Positions 1 to 8,075 of a stretch of DNA of 64,000 bases are shown here, piece after piece. Every line of letters begins with the position of its first letter. The first letter of the stretch is position 1. The notes below the pieces were generated by a model. That model ran no database searches. It was not told the origin of the DNA and saw nothing but the letters and a program-made list of their open reading frames with translations. Both the position numbers and the translations under genes were made by a program. The stretch is from an uncultured Aquimarina sp. (GTDB lineage: Bacteria > Bacteroidota > Bacteroidia > Flavobacteriales > Flavobacteriaceae): NCBI RefSeq assembly GCF_947492405.1, contig NZ_CANLMP010000006.1, positions 248,001 to 312,000 on the forward strand, in the 5' to 3' direction.

Positions 1-256
1 CGGTGCATAAAACGTAGTTGATAACTGTAAATCGAGAGGCTTGTCTTTTATTTACAATAACTTCCAAATTCTTAATTTGGGTTTTAAAAGGAATACTTAA
101 AAAATAAAATATAAAAACTCGGCTCTGTATTTATTCGAAAAGTTAGTGTTCTTTTACACGTTACGTTTTGTACACAAGGCAATTGTAGTAAATTAATCAG
201 ACTTTCTTAAGTTTTTTAAATAGGTAACCGATAGCAATATACTTCGTCATAAGTAT
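1..256. other. Leading stretch without a gene
   Basis: No convincing reading frame, RNA gene or promoter is visible here. The stretch is AT-rich with a few short dyads, such as AAATTCTTAATTT near 67-79. It may hold the 3' flank of a gene lying before the window. Confidence 0.5.
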
Positions 257-721
257 ATGAGATTAATTTTATACGGTTTAATATTACTAAATTGGGGACT
301 TGTTCATTCTCAAATAACTAATTCTGAATTAATTGGAAAATGGATCATTAATGATGTACAATACAATGCTAAAATAATTTCTTGTGGACCTAATTCGGAA
401 ACCCCATTTGAAATTGAAGCTAGATTAAAACGAGATTATATTGGAGCTTCAATAGAATTTCTCAGCACAAGAGAATTAAAATATAGAGATAAAAATAATT
501 GTCTAGAAAGTGAAATAGGTTCAAAATCGTTTATTGATTTAAATGATTATAATTGGAGAATTTTAAATCAGGATAAAATTGAGTTTTTTGAATGATCTAA
601 CAATGAAAATCCGATAAAACTTACCGTTAAATATGATAGTGGAATAATTCATATTTACCTTGATTTTATCGGAATATTATTCATAATGGGGAAAAATAAC
701 TTATTGCAACACTATATATAG
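257..721 (+). pseudogene. Small secreted lipocalin-like protein broken by an in-frame TGA
   Basis: The frame opens at 257 with a short signal peptide (about residues 1-18, ending VHSQ). It continues with ELIGKWIIND, the opening strand pattern of Bacteroidota lipocalin-like proteins. It stops at a TGA at 593-595 after 112 residues, yet the same frame then stays open for 41 more codons to a TAG at 719-721. That extension reads like alternating beta strands, for example KLTVKYDSG and IIHIYLDFIG, so the TGA looks like a nonsense change in a gene once about 153 codons long. No neighbour suggests a function. The alternative is a genuine 112-residue protein followed by chance open frame. The lipocalin assignment rests on pattern only. 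Confidence 0.5.
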
Positions 722-906
722 GATCATAGCCACTAAATGATCAATCGAATGGTTATGGTATTTTTGGTAAGACCCAATACTTACTAAATAAAAAATAGCA
801 ATCAGTACACAGAAAACACCAATAGTTAGGTAGCATTTTGTATTGCTAGAACATACATCTTAAACGTTATCTGATATTTAAAATAAACTTATCTAATTAA
901 AACAAA

Positions 907-937
907 TTTTGTGTAACCAAAAAGTTTCATATATTTG
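907..937 (+). promoter_or_regulatory. Bacteroidota-type promoter of the DUF4287-SRPBCC-ArsR operon
   Basis: A -33 element TTTTG (907-911) and a -7 element TATATTTG (930-937) are separated by 18 bases. They match the TTTG / TAnnTTTG consensus of the Bacteroidota primary sigma factor. The -7 box ends 32 bases before the ATG at 970. The match is direct in the sequence; activity is inferred. Confidence 0.75.
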
Positions 938-954
938 CGTAACCAATTAGTTAC
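913..954 (+). promoter_or_regulatory. Two tandem ArsR-type operator-like dyads
   Basis: GTAACCAATTAGTTAC at 939-954 is a dyad with one mismatched pair (GTAAC-N6-GTTAC), just after the -7 box and over the expected transcription start. A second copy, GTAACCAAAAAGTTTC, lies at 913-928 inside the promoter spacer, 26 bp away. ArsR-family dimers bind such AT-rich dyads over promoters, and the third gene of the operon encodes an ArsR-type repressor, so negative autoregulation is the simple reading. Binding itself is inference. Confidence 0.65.
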
Positions 955-969
955 TTAATATAAAATATC

Positions 970-1527
970 ATGGCATTAGGACCAAAACAGATGGGCGAGG
1001 CAATAGTTCGCAATCTGAAAAACAAAACAGGCAAATCCATCAAGGAATGGATTGAAATTGTAGAGCAAACAAAACTTAAAGAAAAAAAAGAAATTATCGC
1101 ATTTTTGAAAAATGAAAACGGGCTTGGACATTTTCAAGCTCAAAAAATCTTTGAGCATTTTAGCGGTAAAGATAAGTATGAGGCCCCTTCTACGTTTGCT
1201 GACAAGATTTTTACTTCGAAAAAATCAAAAGAACTTTATCTTTTTGTAAAAAGCAAAATACTTGAAATGGAAACTGATATCAGGATTCAGCCATGTCAAA
1301 CTTATATTCCGTTCTACAGGAAAAATCAATTTGCCATTTTGACCAAATCAAAAAATGACGAAATCCTTTTAGGTTTAAACCTTCCTGAGGATTATGAAAA
1401 CACAAAGTTTTCCAAATCTTCTAACAAAGGTAGCATAAGAATCAACGCTCAAACTTTAATCAATAAAAAAAAGGATTTCGACCAGGAAATAATTTCTGCC
1501 TTATTAATAGCTTATCAAAACAATTGA
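970..1527 (+). CDS. DUF4287 / DUF5655 domain protein
   Basis: A soluble 185-residue protein. The N-terminal part (about residues 5-60, TGKSIKEWIEIVEQ ... GLGHFQAQKIFEH) is the DUF4287 helical domain. The C-terminal part (about 75-180) resembles DUF5655, which often follows it. No enzymatic activity is established for these families. The gene is first in a tight three-gene operon: its TGA at 1525-1527 lies 2 bases before the next ATG. The pairing with an SRPBCC protein and an ArsR regulator recurs in Bacteroidota and suggests a small-molecule or stress response, but the substrate is unknown. The start is placed by the promoter and operator directly upstream. Confidence 0.85.
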   Translation: MALGPKQMGEAIVRNLKNKTGKSIKEWIEIVEQTKLKEKKEIIAFLKNENGLGHFQAQKIFEHFSGKDKYEAPSTFADKIFTSKKSKELYLFVKSKILEMETDIRIQPCQTYIPFYRKNQFAILTKSKNDEILLGLNLPEDYENTKFSKSSNKGSIRINAQTLINKKKDFDQEIISALLIAYQNN

Positions 1528-1529
1528 AA

Positions 1530-1949
1530 ATGAACAAATCAATAAAACTTACTAAAGTATATGACTTCCCCGTTGAAAAAATATGGAAGGCTTTGACCGA
1601 TCAAAAAGCTTTAAGTGAATGGTTAATGCCTTGTGATTTTGAGCCAAAAGTCGGCCATAAATTCCAGTTTAAAACCAAGCCATATCCTGGTTTTGACGGA
1701 ATTACGAATTGTGAAGTTTTAGAGCTAAAGGAAAATGAAAAACTGTCTTTTAGTTGGAATGGTGGTTCTTTAAAAAATACTATCGTATCATTTACATTGA
1801 CGCCGCAGAATCAACAAACAAGATTAGACTTTGAACATAGCGGTTTTGAAGGCTTAGTAAATAATTTTATCGTAAAAAAGATACTATCCAACGGTTGGAG
1901 AAATAAAATACTTACCATTCAACTTCCAAAATATTTATCAAATGACTGA
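1530..1949 (+). CDS. SRPBCC (AHSA1-type) domain protein
   Basis: A 139-residue START-like hydrophobic-ligand fold of the AHSA1 branch. Typical features are the opening FPVEKIWKALTDQKALSEWLMP, the central SFSWNGG strand, and the final GWRNKI helix. An in-frame TTG at 1524 overlaps the previous stop, but the ATG at 1530 gives the usual MNKSIKLTKVYDFP start and is preferred. The gene overlaps the following ArsR gene by 8 bases, so translation is probably coupled. AHSA1 proteins next to ArsR regulators are common; their ligands are mostly unknown. Confidence 0.9.
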   Translation: MNKSIKLTKVYDFPVEKIWKALTDQKALSEWLMPCDFEPKVGHKFQFKTKPYPGFDGITNCEVLELKENEKLSFSWNGGSLKNTIVSFTLTPQNQQTRLDFEHSGFEGLVNNFIVKKILSNGWRNKILTIQLPKYLSND

Positions 1950-2256
1950 TGTATTTAAAGCAATTGCTGATCCAACAAGAAGAGAAATTCTACTCTCTCT
2001 TGCCAAAAACCCCGAAAATGTGAATACTATTTCAGAAAAATTCAATATGTCAAGACCTGCCGTCTCAAAGCACATAAAGATATTGTCAGATAATAAACTC
2101 GTGAGAATTGAAACTGACAAAAGTGATAATAGACAAAGGAATTGCTACGCACAACTAGAAGCGCTATCGGAAGTAAATCTATTTATAAAACAACTCCAAC
2201 AATTCTGGGAATCCAAACTTGATGGACTTGGAAACTACTTAAACACTATAGAATAA
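1942..2256 (+). CDS. ArsR-family winged-helix repressor
   Basis: A 104-residue regulator. The sequence MTDVFKAIADPTRREILLSL is the standard ArsR opening, and the recognition helix region is FNMSRPAVSKHIKILSD (about residues 35-51). There is no CxC metal site of the ArsR/SmtB metal sensors, so it probably belongs to the SRPBCC-linked group that does not sense metals. It is the last gene of the operon starting at 970 and likely binds the GTAACCAA-type dyads at 913-954 to repress its own operon. The family call is secure; the signal sensed is unknown. Confidence 0.92.
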   Translation: MTDVFKAIADPTRREILLSLAKNPENVNTISEKFNMSRPAVSKHIKILSDNKLVRIETDKSDNRQRNCYAQLEALSEVNLFIKQLQQFWESKLDGLGNYLNTIE

Positions 2257-2497
2257 AAACAACGACTGTTTCAGTAATTAATCGAACCATTTTCTCATTT
2301 AATTAAGTTATATTGTAATTGGAAAGTAAAGGCGTACTAATATTGCACTATACTTCTATATCTCTTCTTTAGTTTTAATACAAGAGCCGATGTACGGAAC
2401 CAAAATTTTGAATGGAAAACAAAGTTATAAATATTAACTATTTCTTGTAAACTGGAGAAAGCCGAGACATCGAATACCATTAAAGCGAAACTCTTTT

Positions 2498-3358
2498 ATG
2501 AAATTAAAAATGAGATTTTTTTTTCGTTCAATGCTACCTTCAATAATTATGATTCCTTCTATATTTTTTGGAATCTTCACAATGTATTATAGCAATGTTC
2601 CCTCCAACTTATGGCTACAAAATCTTGCAGTATTAGTATTAGTGAGTATATGCTCATACTCTTTTCTTTCTCTAAAAATATCTCTGAAATTAAATAGTTC
2701 AATCATCATTCTTGTTGGTCTTCTACTATTATTTCTAACACTTATTGATGATGGTATGAGTAATGTTTATAGGTGGTTATCAATCGGCATTATCAATTTA
2801 AACATTGGCAGTATTGTATTACCGATATTGTTAATTGAATTACAAAAGATTCTGAATTTTAAAAATTGGTGGCTTATAACATTAATAGCATTTGGAATTA
2901 TTGCAATTTTATCATTTCAACCAGATGCCTCTAAAGTAACAGCGTTTACACTTGGATCACTTTTTTTTCTACAAAAACAAGTGACCAACAAAATACAATA
3001 TGTATTATTAATTATACCTATAATGGCATCTGTTTGGGCCTGGTATTTTTTAGATAACTTACCACCTGTTGATTATGTAGAGGAAATTCTTCAAATGACT
3101 AAGAAAATTGGAACAATTTGGTTTATATTAAGCGTTCTTTCACTAATACTATTACCAATACCGTTTTTTGTTTTTAAAACAGAAAAAAACAAATCAATTT
3201 GTATAAGTTTAGGAATATATTTTAGTGCTGTTTTACTATCCACTTTATTTGGAAACTTCCCTGTGCCTCTTTTAGGTTATGGTATTTCTCCAATTATCGG
3301 ATACTCCATAGCAATAACTTGGCTAATTAAAAACACTGAATTTGAATATGTAACTTAA
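2498..3358 (+). CDS. FtsW/RodA-like polytopic membrane protein (short)
   Basis: About eight hydrophobic segments fill 286 residues. Two motifs recall the SEDS family (FtsW/RodA, peptidoglycan polymerases): VYRWLSIG in the middle, like the RWI-LG...QPSE region, and GNFPVPLLGYGISPIIGY near the C terminus, like the P-V-LPF-SYG-S region. The protein is shorter than true FtsW (about 370-400 residues), and I cannot identify the catalytic aspartate with confidence. It stands alone, not in a cell-wall cluster. It may be a divergent SEDS relative or an unrelated membrane protein with convergent motifs. Confidence 0.6.
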   Translation: MKLKMRFFFRSMLPSIIMIPSIFFGIFTMYYSNVPSNLWLQNLAVLVLVSICSYSFLSLKISLKLNSSIIILVGLLLLFLTLIDDGMSNVYRWLSIGIINLNIGSIVLPILLIELQKILNFKNWWLITLIAFGIIAILSFQPDASKVTAFTLGSLFFLQKQVTNKIQYVLLIIPIMASVWAWYFLDNLPPVDYVEEILQMTKKIGTIWFILSVLSLILLPIPFFVFKTEKNKSICISLGIYFSAVLLSTLFGNFPVPLLGYGISPIIGYSIAITWLIKNTEFEYVT

Positions 3359-3382
3359 TAAACAATATTAAATTAATAACAC

Positions 3383-3817
3383 ATGGCAAAGAATAAAACA
3401 ATTCAAACTGAAGTCAAAGTAATTGATTTTATTAATTCATATGTTGATAATGAGCAAAAGAAAATTGATAGTAATAATTTAATGGAATTAATGGAGGAAT
3501 GGTCTGGTTTTAAACCTAAAATGTGGGGACCAACCATTATTGGTTTTGGTAGCTATCACTACAAATATGCCAGCGGACATGAAGGAGATGCCCCTTTGCT
3601 CGGTTTCTCACCTCGAAAAGGACAATTTTCTCTCTATATTTATTCGAAAACCGATAAGAGTGATGAATTATTGAAAGATTTCGGCAAATTTAAAATGGGA
3701 AAAGCCTGTATCTATATAAAAAAACTAGCCGATATTGATATCTCAATTTTAGAAAAACTCTGTAAAGAAACAATTCAATATCTTAACGAACATCACGAAT
3801 GCGCATGTAGAAGTTAA
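3383..3817 (+). CDS. DUF1801 domain protein
   Basis: A 144-residue soluble protein. The core WGPTIIGFGSYHYKYASGHEGDAPLLGFSPRKGQFSLYI (about residues 47-88) is the characteristic DUF1801 (YdhG-like) segment, followed by the GKFKMGKACIYIKKLADID helix-strand. The ATG is 24 bases after the stop of the membrane protein gene, so co-transcription is possible. The family is widespread and uncharacterised. Confidence 0.85.
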   Translation: MAKNKTIQTEVKVIDFINSYVDNEQKKIDSNNLMELMEEWSGFKPKMWGPTIIGFGSYHYKYASGHEGDAPLLGFSPRKGQFSLYIYSKTDKSDELLKDFGKFKMGKACIYIKKLADIDISILEKLCKETIQYLNEHHECACRS

Positions 3818-3876
3818 TAACCACCTGCAAATACTATGTATAAACTCAAAACCGAAAATAGAATTTAAAAAAAAAC

Positions 3877-3902
3877 ATTTTAGCCGAGTATAACGCTAAA
3901 AT
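3877..3902 (+). repeat. Perfect 8-bp hairpin downstream of DUF1801
   Basis: ATTTTAGC (3877-3884), a 10-base loop, then GCTAAAAT (3895-3902). An A-run precedes it and no T-run follows, so it is a poor intrinsic terminator for the + strand gene upstream. Its role is unclear. Confidence 0.4.
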
Positions 3903-3984
3903 CAATTAAGTTCAGTTATCATTTAAATGTGGAATAAAACCACACCACAATTTTAACTCGTTTTAAAAAAATAAGCCCTTTTAT

Positions 3985-4890
3985 ATGAAAAAGCAATGGA
4001 TAATTCTATTGGTTCTTATTTTTACCAGTCACTATGATATATGGTCTCAAAGTCAAACGTATTATACTGTTGCTGCTACAAGTGGTCTTACAGTTAGGAA
4101 TGAGCCTTCAATTGATAGCGAAAAATTAGGAAAGTTTCCCCCGGGAGAACATTTAGAGCTAATAGAAGATACAGGAAAGTTTTTATCAATTGTAGATAAT
4201 GACCTAGCTGTAAATGGAAATTGGTTTAAAGTAAAGAGAATGAACCATAATTGGGATAAAAAACCAGCATTGACAGGCTATGTATTTAGTGGATATTTAC
4301 TAAAAAATGAGAGTAGACCGTATAATCCTTCTGACGCTATTGCAACTGAAAACTCAACATTAAAATTCAAAAATTTTAATGTTACTTTTTATTTTTATGA
4401 AATTGACACTCGTTATGAAGATTACAATGTTGTAAAAAACGATACGATGTATGTTTACGAAAATGTATTTAATGATTTAAATGATAAATTAATTCGTATT
4501 GAATCTAACGAAAAGATAGATAGAGTTGAATTATTTTACACTTTTAAGGAAAAGGTTTGGGAATATGGAATGGATGCACTTAATGAAAAAAAGTATTATA
4601 CTTGGAAAGGAAATAGCCCATTTAAAGAACTATCACTTACAAGACAAATGACCCTATTTCCAAAAATAGCATATGAAAAAATTGAATCTTCTAGACAACT
4701 AAATCTAAAGTTAAAGGATACTTTGGTGCATTATCCAGGAGAAATGGGAGGTACAACAGCTACTATGAGTTATAATGGAAAACCTTGTGTACATGCTATA
4801 CCCGAAACTATTCTGAAAATAGTTTTATATCATAATAATGGTACTAAAGAAATTAAATATATTAATATCAATTTGTCTTACGGATGTTAA
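3985..4890 (+). CDS. Secreted bacterial SH3-domain protein
   Basis: A 301-residue protein with a signal peptide (about 1-21, ending in DIWSQ). One SH3b domain follows (about 27-110, from YTVAATSGLTVRNEPS to GYVFSGYLLKN), a fold that in secreted bacterial proteins often binds peptidoglycan. The remaining roughly 190 residues have no domain I recognise; they are strand-rich and carry two late cysteines that could form a disulfide. It is probably periplasmic or surface-exposed. It stands alone with 167 bases upstream and 350 downstream. Confidence 0.8.
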   Translation: MKKQWIILLVLIFTSHYDIWSQSQTYYTVAATSGLTVRNEPSIDSEKLGKFPPGEHLELIEDTGKFLSIVDNDLAVNGNWFKVKRMNHNWDKKPALTGYVFSGYLLKNESRPYNPSDAIATENSTLKFKNFNVTFYFYEIDTRYEDYNVVKNDTMYVYENVFNDLNDKLIRIESNEKIDRVELFYTFKEKVWEYGMDALNEKKYYTWKGNSPFKELSLTRQMTLFPKIAYEKIESSRQLNLKLKDTLVHYPGEMGGTTATMSYNGKPCVHAIPETILKIVLYHNNGTKEIKYININLSYGC

Positions 4891-5240
4891 TAATTCTCAA
4901 AAGATATTCATTCAAACAAAGAAAATGCAAAACAGAATTTAACGAATAATTTGAAATCTGAAAAAACAACGAAATGGAATCAGGTATAAAAACATAGCTA
5001 CTAATAAATTTTGAAGGATCGCAGATTTTGATGAAAGAGGATTTACTTATAATTTAGGAAAACAGATAGTTGTTTTGTTCATAAGTTGTCTATATTGATA
5101 AAATCTTTAGCTCCTATTTCTATCATGATCTCATTCTCTCTGGTTGAAAATTAAACGTATTATATTTCAAACGTAAGATTTGTATATTGTATTTACAACC
5201 TTTGGTATACTGATCCTATACCAAAATTTAAAAGCCGAAA
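4891..5240. other. Gap with a dyad before the GNAT gene
   Basis: No supportable gene. The only clear structure is the dyad at 5202-5224, listed separately. Confidence 0.5.
5202..5224 (+). promoter_or_regulatory. Perfect 8-bp dyad just upstream of the GNAT gene
   Basis: TTGGTATA (5202-5209) and TATACCAA (5217-5224) flank a 7-base spacer, ending 16 bases before the ATG at 5241. The position suits an operator or an RNA hairpin affecting translation initiation. No cognate regulator is adjacent. Confidence 0.45.
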
Positions 5241-6095
5241 ATGAAGATTAACACTTTAAGAGGAATAGATACAAAAGACATTCTAAACGTATTCAATGAA
5301 TCGTTTTCAGATTATTTCATTCCGTTTCAATTAACAGAAGAACAACTGGTTTCAAAAATGTTAGCGGATAAAGTTAATCTTAACTTATCTGTCGGAGTTT
5401 TTGAACATAAAAAACTAGTTGCTTTTATATTACACGGTTTTGATAAAATCAATAATCAAAAAATAGTATACAACGGAGGTACAGGAGTTATCCCAAAGAA
5501 AAGAGGTTTTGGATTAACCAAACAGATGTATGATTTCATTTTACCAGTTTTAGAAGAAAAGGGAATTAACGAATTACTTCTTGAGGTCATTACTAAAAAT
5601 ACACCAGCTATTAAGTCTTATAAAAAATCTGGTTATAAAATCGAAAGAGAGTTATCCTGCTACAAAGGAGAAGTAATTGTGTCAAACTTAAATCACAATA
5701 TAGAAATTTCTAATTTACGCGATTATAACTGGAGCGTTATGCAATCATTTTGGGATATCACTCCTACTTGGCAAAACTCAAACAATGTTGTCAATCAATT
5801 AAAGAATACTAATATTTCATTGGGTGCATATATTAAAAATCAGCTGGTGGGCTATATTATTTATAATCCAAAGAATAAAAGATTGCAACAAATCGCTATA
5901 GATAAAGGCTTTAGACAACAAAAAATAGCTTCCACATTAATTTCAAAATTAATAGAGAATTATGGATCGACATTCTCAATTATTAATGTCGATAAAAGCT
6001 CAAAAACCGTTGATGCTTTTTTACAAAAAATAGGATTTGAAAAAAATCTGGAGCAACTAGAAATGAAATTACAACTTGATAAAAATCAATGCTAA
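5241..6095 (+). CDS. Tandem GNAT acetyltransferase
   Basis: A 284-residue soluble protein with two GNAT folds. The first (about 1-145) has the acetyl-CoA pyrophosphate-binding region GVIPKKRGFGLTKQMYDF and the NTPAIKSYKKSGYKIERE end. The second (about 155-280) has IAIDKGFRQQKIASTLISKL and FLQKIGFEKN. Both acetyl-CoA motifs look intact. GNAT enzymes transfer acetyl from acetyl-CoA to amines; the substrate cannot be read from sequence. Confidence 0.88.
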   Translation: MKINTLRGIDTKDILNVFNESFSDYFIPFQLTEEQLVSKMLADKVNLNLSVGVFEHKKLVAFILHGFDKINNQKIVYNGGTGVIPKKRGFGLTKQMYDFILPVLEEKGINELLLEVITKNTPAIKSYKKSGYKIERELSCYKGEVIVSNLNHNIEISNLRDYNWSVMQSFWDITPTWQNSNNVVNQLKNTNISLGAYIKNQLVGYIIYNPKNKRLQQIAIDKGFRQQKIASTLISKLIENYGSTFSIINVDKSSKTVDAFLQKIGFEKNLEQLEMKLQLDKNQC

Positions 6096-6227
6096 AAGAT
6101 ATAAAAAAAATGATCCTAGTGGTTAAAAGATACTATTATCCAAAAGATATAAAAAACATTAACTATCAATTTCAAAGTAACAAATGAGCGGTTAAATCGT
6201 CTTTAAAATACTAATCAACAAACCAAA

Positions 6228-6905
6228 ATGGAATTCCCAAAAAAAACTGCACGATTTACAGGTTTCATAGGGATCATCGTATTGGTAACTGGTTCCTTTG
6301 CTCATTCAGTTAACACAAAGCTTTTAAATTTTGACAATGCTGCAGAAACGGCTAGTAATATTCTTTCTTCGGAATCCTTGTTTCGTTTAAGTTTCGTTAG
6401 CGGTTTGACTATGGAAACTGTATTTGTTTTTTACGCTTTCTTATTGTATAAATTATTAAAACCAGTAAACAAAAATTATGCTATTCTGATGCTGATTTTA
6501 GCTTTATTACCAGTTCCAATATTTTTAATGAATCAGCTAAACCTATTTGCCGCATTACTTTCTGCCAAAGAACAGATGCAAGAACAGATGATGTTTTATC
6601 TTGATTTGAACAAGAATGGTGGATTTATTGTTTCAATTTTTTTCGGCCTATGGCTACTCCCTTTAGGTTATCTTGTATTTAAATCTAGTTACCTTCCTAA
6701 AATATTGGGAATCTTTCTAATGATAGGATGTTTCGGGTATTTAATAAATTTTATTCAAGGTTTTCTTTTTCCAGGGACAGAAGCAACGCTATGGACAAAT
6801 CCAGTACTAATTATTACTCACATTTCTGAACTATTATTAATGTTATGGTTATTAATCGTGGGTATTAATATTAAGAAATGGAATCTACTGATACACAAAA
6901 CATAA
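6228..6905 (+). CDS. DUF4386 multi-pass membrane protein
   Basis: A 225-residue inner-membrane protein with about six helices. The layout is that of DUF4386: an N-terminal KKTARFTGFIGIIVLVTGSF helix, a loop with ILSSESLFRLSF, and the MNQLNLFAALLS region. The family is uncharacterised. Its stop is only 44 bases from the stop of the convergent carotenoid operon, with the short dyad TTAATC-AG-GATTAA (6922-6935) between them as the only possible terminator. Confidence 0.85.
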   Translation: MEFPKKTARFTGFIGIIVLVTGSFAHSVNTKLLNFDNAAETASNILSSESLFRLSFVSGLTMETVFVFYAFLLYKLLKPVNKNYAILMLILALLPVPIFLMNQLNLFAALLSAKEQMQEQMMFYLDLNKNGGFIVSIFFGLWLLPLGYLVFKSSYLPKILGIFLMIGCFGYLINFIQGFLFPGTEATLWTNPVLIITHISELLLMLWLLIVGINIKKWNLLIHKT

Positions 6906-6949
6906 AATTTGAGTTCTATATTTAATCAGGATTAATTTATAAAAGCCGC

Positions 6950-8050
6950 TTACTTATGAGCACTCAACTTCTTTTCTGCTAATATATTCTGCTCCAAGAT
7001 TTGTAATTCATCAGTAATTCTATCCAGCAATATGCTAAAATCATCTTGGTTGATAAGATTACTTTCTCGACCTGGAAAAATTTCTTCTACCGGAAATCTA
7101 TAATTAAGATCAATGGTAAATTGATAAAAATTAGTTAGTAGTTCACTATTGGTAGTTAAAAGAGGAACATTTAAAATAAATGAATCATCTTTGTCTTTTT
7201 TCAGATTAGGAACTATCCAAGGGCGACTTGAATTAAGAACATCAGGATCACGTTTTAGTGTAATATTTTTACTAGGTATTCGCTTTTTATTCGTGTACCA
7301 CTTATTATTAATAGCATCATAAGCGTCATAGGTTTCTTTTGCCGTCTTTACAACATCTAAACTATCTAATGTCGATTCGATAATCATTGTTGCTGCCTTA
7401 TTAAAAGGGAGTTCCGAATGCAAAGTTTTCATACCTATATGTATTCCAAGTAAGTTTGAATATACATCCTCTACTGAAAAGCTAGAAAACTTTTCTGGTA
7501 TAAAAGGAATGGTTGATGCACCAAACCAAGTAGAAATCTCATGCCATAGAGAAAGATCGTATGTTATTTTGCCTGCTAGCAGAATACAATCGCTATCGCT
7601 AAGCTGTTCTGGCACGTTTAAATATAAAGTCTTACGTCCTGCTTCATTACGTAAAGGTAACACTACTTCGCCTTTTCCCCTACTGTTTAGAATCGTTGTG
7701 TATAAATAACGCGTCCAATCAATCTGATCTCGTAAATGACCTATGTCGATAAAGCCACCTTTGTTCGTATAAATAGTTCCAGTGCCTTCCTTCTTATTCC
7801 CCATATAATGATGCTCATTTAAGTCATCAATACTAATCACCTGATCAATAGAAACAAATGGAACCCCCCATATTTTTAGGTCATAACCAAAAGCGCAACA
7901 GGCTCGAATAATACGTGGCGGAGTTTTCCCTATTTTAACGATGTCATCTTGCTCATCTTGGGCGAATGTAGTTATAGGAGTAACAAAAAAACTACATAGT
8001 ATAAATAATTTTATACTATGCAATGCTATTTTATAAATGATAAATTTCAT
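6950..8050 (-). CDS. DUF4056 secreted protein
   Basis: A 366-residue protein with a signal peptide (about 1-30, ending in TTFAQ). The segment PPRIIRACCAFGYDLKIWGVPFVSI just after it matches the DUF4056 opening, including its paired cysteines. DIGHLRDQIDWTRYL and the later HEISTWFGASTIPFIPEKFSSFSVEDVYSNLLG are also family-like. No activity is established; the conserved His, Asp and Glu residues would suit a hydrolase but this is conjecture. It is the last gene of the carotenoid operon, 25 bases after the TPR gene, so it may act in the envelope alongside the pigment or simply be carried along. Confidence 0.8.
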   Translation of the reverse strand: MKFIIYKIALHSIKLFILCSFFVTPITTFAQDEQDDIVKIGKTPPRIIRACCAFGYDLKIWGVPFVSIDQVISIDDLNEHHYMGNKKEGTGTIYTNKGGFIDIGHLRDQIDWTRYLYTTILNSRGKGEVVLPLRNEAGRKTLYLNVPEQLSDSDCILLAGKITYDLSLWHEISTWFGASTIPFIPEKFSSFSVEDVYSNLLGIHIGMKTLHSELPFNKAATMIIESTLDSLDVVKTAKETYDAYDAINNKWYTNKKRIPSKNITLKRDPDVLNSSRPWIVPNLKKDKDDSFILNVPLLTTNSELLTNFYQFTIDLNYRFPVEEIFPGRESNLINQDDFSILLDRITDELQILEQNILAEKKLSAHK

Positions 8051-8075
8051 AATACCAGATATGAGAGAATAAATA

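Larger units (their letters stand above)
596..969. other. Gap holding the gene remnant and the DUF4287 operon promoter
   Basis: The first 126 bases are the in-frame extension of the broken gene at 257. Bases 722-900 show no frame or structure I can support. The last 70 bases carry a promoter and two operator-like repeats, described separately. Confidence 0.5.

Noticed and set aside
6092..6155. Repeated AAAAGATATAAAAAA word after the double-GNAT gene
   Set aside because: Low-complexity A-rich DNA; two short copies are not a meaningful repeat here.
1..6905. Integron attC-like sites between accessory genes
   Set aside because: Some gaps have dyads and GTTA/TAAC words, but I could not align repeated sites between gaps or see an integrase; the layout alone is not enough.
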